NCBI GenBank assembly: GCA_002898015.1
Contig: BDTM01000025.1
Location: forward strand, 1 to 62,443
Direction: 5' to 3'
Origin: a bacterium BMS3Bbin03
Lineage (GTDB): Bacteria > Zhuqueibacterota > JdFR-76 > BMS3Abin05
DNA: 62,443 nucleotides
In this document: positions 61,474 through 62,443 of the stretch, piece after piece
Layout of the letters: every line of letters starts with the position of its first letter
Numbering within the stretch: position 1 is the first letter of the stretch
The notes under the pieces: generated by a model
Seen by the model: only the letters and a program-made list of their open reading frames with translations
What the model was told of the DNA's origin: nothing
Databases searched by the model: none
Translations under genes and position numbers: made by a program

Positions 61474-62058
61474 ATGAAAAGTAAAAAAAGCAGTGCCAGC
61501 ATGACGTTGTTATTTGGTGTTGGAATCCTTTTTTTATGGATGAGTATGGGAATGGCACAGACAGCCAAAAAGGCCGCGACACACTATAAATATGTCGGCG
61601 TAAAAACCTGTAAAATGTGCCACAACAACCCGGCAAAAGGCAAACAATTCGCAATTTGGAAAAGCAGCAAACATGCAACCGCTTATGCCACACTGGCGAC
61701 AGCAGAAGCCAAAAAACTGGCCAAGGCAAAAGGAATTACGGATCCGCAGAAGAGTCCGGAATGCTTAAAGTGCCATGTGACCGGTTATGGGCTTCCTAAA
61801 GCGGATTTTACACCCAAGTACAATATGGAAAACGGTGTGACCTGCGAGGCGTGTCACGGGCCTGGTTCAGGCTATTGGAAGTATTCCACCATGAAAAAAA
61901 TATACAAAGGAAAGATTAAACCCGGCACGGTCGGCCTCACTCTGCCGAACGCCAAAACCTGTGAGACCTGTCATAATCCGGAAAGTCCCAGTTACAAGAA
62001 GTTTGTATTTGCCAAATACTGGGCGAAAATTGCTCATGATATTCCCAAGAAAAAATAA
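61474..62058 (+). CDS. Exported tetraheme cytochrome c (c554-like)
   Basis: 194 residues from the ATG with AGGAGGGTTAAATCC upstream; an upstream in-frame start would add 13 residues before the signal peptide. Signal peptide (MTLLFGVGILFLWMSMGMAQ). Four CxxCH haem sites: CKMCH, CLKCH, CEACH and CETCH, with further His residues (SKHATAY, FAKYWAKIAHDIP) as distal ligands. The order matches the cytochrome c554/c-prime family. Likely a periplasmic electron carrier for anaerobic respiration or detoxification. It stands alone with its own terminator; no cytochrome maturation or reductase gene lies in the window. Confidence 0.9.
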   Translation: MKSKKSSASMTLLFGVGILFLWMSMGMAQTAKKAATHYKYVGVKTCKMCHNNPAKGKQFAIWKSSKHATAYATLATAEAKKLAKAKGITDPQKSPECLKCHVTGYGLPKADFTPKYNMENGVTCEACHGPGSGYWKYSTMKKIYKGKIKPGTVGLTLPNAKTCETCHNPESPSYKKFVFAKYWAKIAHDIPKKK

Positions 62059-62103
62059 GAAATTGAACTGTTAATCAGACACATTCGTTTTCTGTTCCAA
62101 ATT

Positions 62104-62152
62104 GCCAATAACCTGTATTTAAATTTTTTAAGTACCGGTTATTGGCTTTTTT
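62104..62152 (+). terminator. Rho-independent terminator after cytochrome c
   Basis: GCCAATAACC and GGTTATTGGC form a perfect 10-bp stem followed by TTTTTT, 46 bases after the stop codon. Confidence 0.85.
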
Positions 62153-62213
62153 ATTGGTCACGATTCAGGTATCTGGCTGCTGCAAAATTATAGAGGTGCT
62201 AAGATCATGAAAT

Positions 62214-62270
62214 AAATATTATGAGAGGATTAAAGGATTAGGGGATTAAACAAGATATTATTTGTAATAA
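62214..62270. repeat. Dispersed repeat ATTATGAGAGGATTAAA, copy 2
   Basis: AATATTATGAGAGGATTAAA, then GGATTAGGGGATTAAA and TTATTTGTAATAA; matches 54416-54473 with a few indels. Confidence 0.65.
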
Positions 62271-62317
62271 ATTGGATCTGCATTGCAAAACAATTGTGCC
62301 GGCTGCAGGTTTCGGCT

Positions 62318-62407
62318 GCCCCGTGGTAAACCGCGGGGCAAAAAATAGAAAGGACGCTAAAGCGTCCTTTAGGGCGCTTCCCATTTTTAGCCCGATGGTT
62401 TACCATC
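62318..62407. repeat. Cluster of three hairpins with TAAA/TTTA loops
   Basis: GCCCCGTGG-TAAA-CCGCGGGGC (62318-62339), AAAGGACGC-TAAA-GCGTCCTTT (62349-62370) and GATGG-TTTA-CCATC (62394-62407). Stems are unrelated in sequence but the loops are the same or complementary. Confidence 0.65.
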
Positions 62408-62443
62408 AGGTGGATCTCTTTATGCCGAATTAACTTCTAAAAT

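Larger units (their letters stand above)
62153..62443. other. Right-edge spacer with repeats and hairpins
   Basis: No gene. Holds the second copy of the ATTATGAGAGGATTAAA repeat (62214-62270) and three hairpins ending in TAAA or TTTA loops (62318-62339, 62349-62370, 62394-62407), the same combination as at 54416-54573. Confidence 0.6.

Noticed and set aside
1..62443. tRNA, rRNA or CRISPR loci
   Set aside because: Scanned by eye on both strands; no GGTTCGAATCC-type T-arm context with a cloverleaf, rRNA motif or repeat-spacer array was recognised, though a tRNA could be missed without a search tool.

Overview
The window reads as a chromosomal contig from an uncultivated, probably anaerobic, Gram-negative bacterium of the FCB group, such as KSB1, Calditrichota or a relative. 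The best evidence is on the right. Two very large secreted proteins end in type-A Por/T9SS-like sorting domains (NFPNPFN and FYPNPFSP followed by beta-strand tails). A PorV-like outer-membrane protein and several beta-barrel proteins are encoded beside them. The left third suggests an anaerobe: class I [4Fe-4S] fumarase, an enoate-reductase-type flavoenzyme, NifX-like proteins, FmdB, a DUF5320 protein, a 2[4Fe-4S] ferredoxin and a sigma-54 activator. The phylum is inferred; no rRNA or tRNA gene was seen.

Layout. 1-2.6 kb: remnant of a glutaredoxin-like gene, then class I fumarase. 2.7-22.2 kb: almost entirely minus strand, about 24 closely packed genes. They include an OYE/dienoyl-CoA-reductase-like enzyme, several SAM methyltransferases (one fused to a NifX-like domain), MFS and split COG0701 permeases, a radical SAM protein, Sir2, a stand-alone archaeal-type tRNA-Thr editing domain, a DUF89 protein, an SDR-type threonine dehydrogenase, a UDG, an Lgt, a broken peptide deformylase, and a ferredoxin/DUF5320/NifX set below a sigma-54 regulator. 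22.2-23.5 kb: IS1380-like transposase debris and dispersed repeats. 23.5-34.5 kb, plus: mltG, pcrA/uvrD helicase, a 1221-residue TPR protein, a barrel protein, a VIT/vWA protein and nadC. 34.7-39.3 kb: hydrolase, MATE transporter, lytic transglycosylase, DUF350 protein and cysE preceded by a cysteine-rich leader peptide and attenuator. 39.7-54.2 kb, plus: a tight five-gene secretion/surface operon. 54.2-55.2 kb: palindrome-rich spacer. 55.2-58.6 kb: lyxose isomerase-like protein, PfkB kinase, trypsin-like peptidase, a stand-alone copy of that peptidase's N-terminal domain, and a GYD protein. 58.9-62.1 kb: S9 peptidase (minus) and a tetraheme cytochrome c (plus).

How the genes work together. 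The most striking unit is 39697-54175. A 2261-residue protein carries eight cohesin-like modules alternating with FN3-like modules. It lies beside a 1402-residue protein that carries nine carboxypeptidase-regulatory-like repeats, a dockerin-like pair and a cohesin-like module. Both have T9SS-like tails, and a PorV-like protein follows. This looks like a cellulosome-style surface scaffold delivered by a T9SS-like pathway.

The best candidate for undescribed regulation is the minus-strand leader of cysE (39133-39335). It has a TATAAT box, a 30-codon ORF with four Cys codons within seven, a U-tailed terminator and a 12-bp competing antiterminator pairing: a predicted cysteine-sensing transcription attenuator.

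Several genes on the left carry oddities: a UDG whose Fe-S cysteines lie upstream of any canonical start codon, a radical SAM protein lacking the third motif cysteine, and a peptide deformylase lacking its metal-binding motif.
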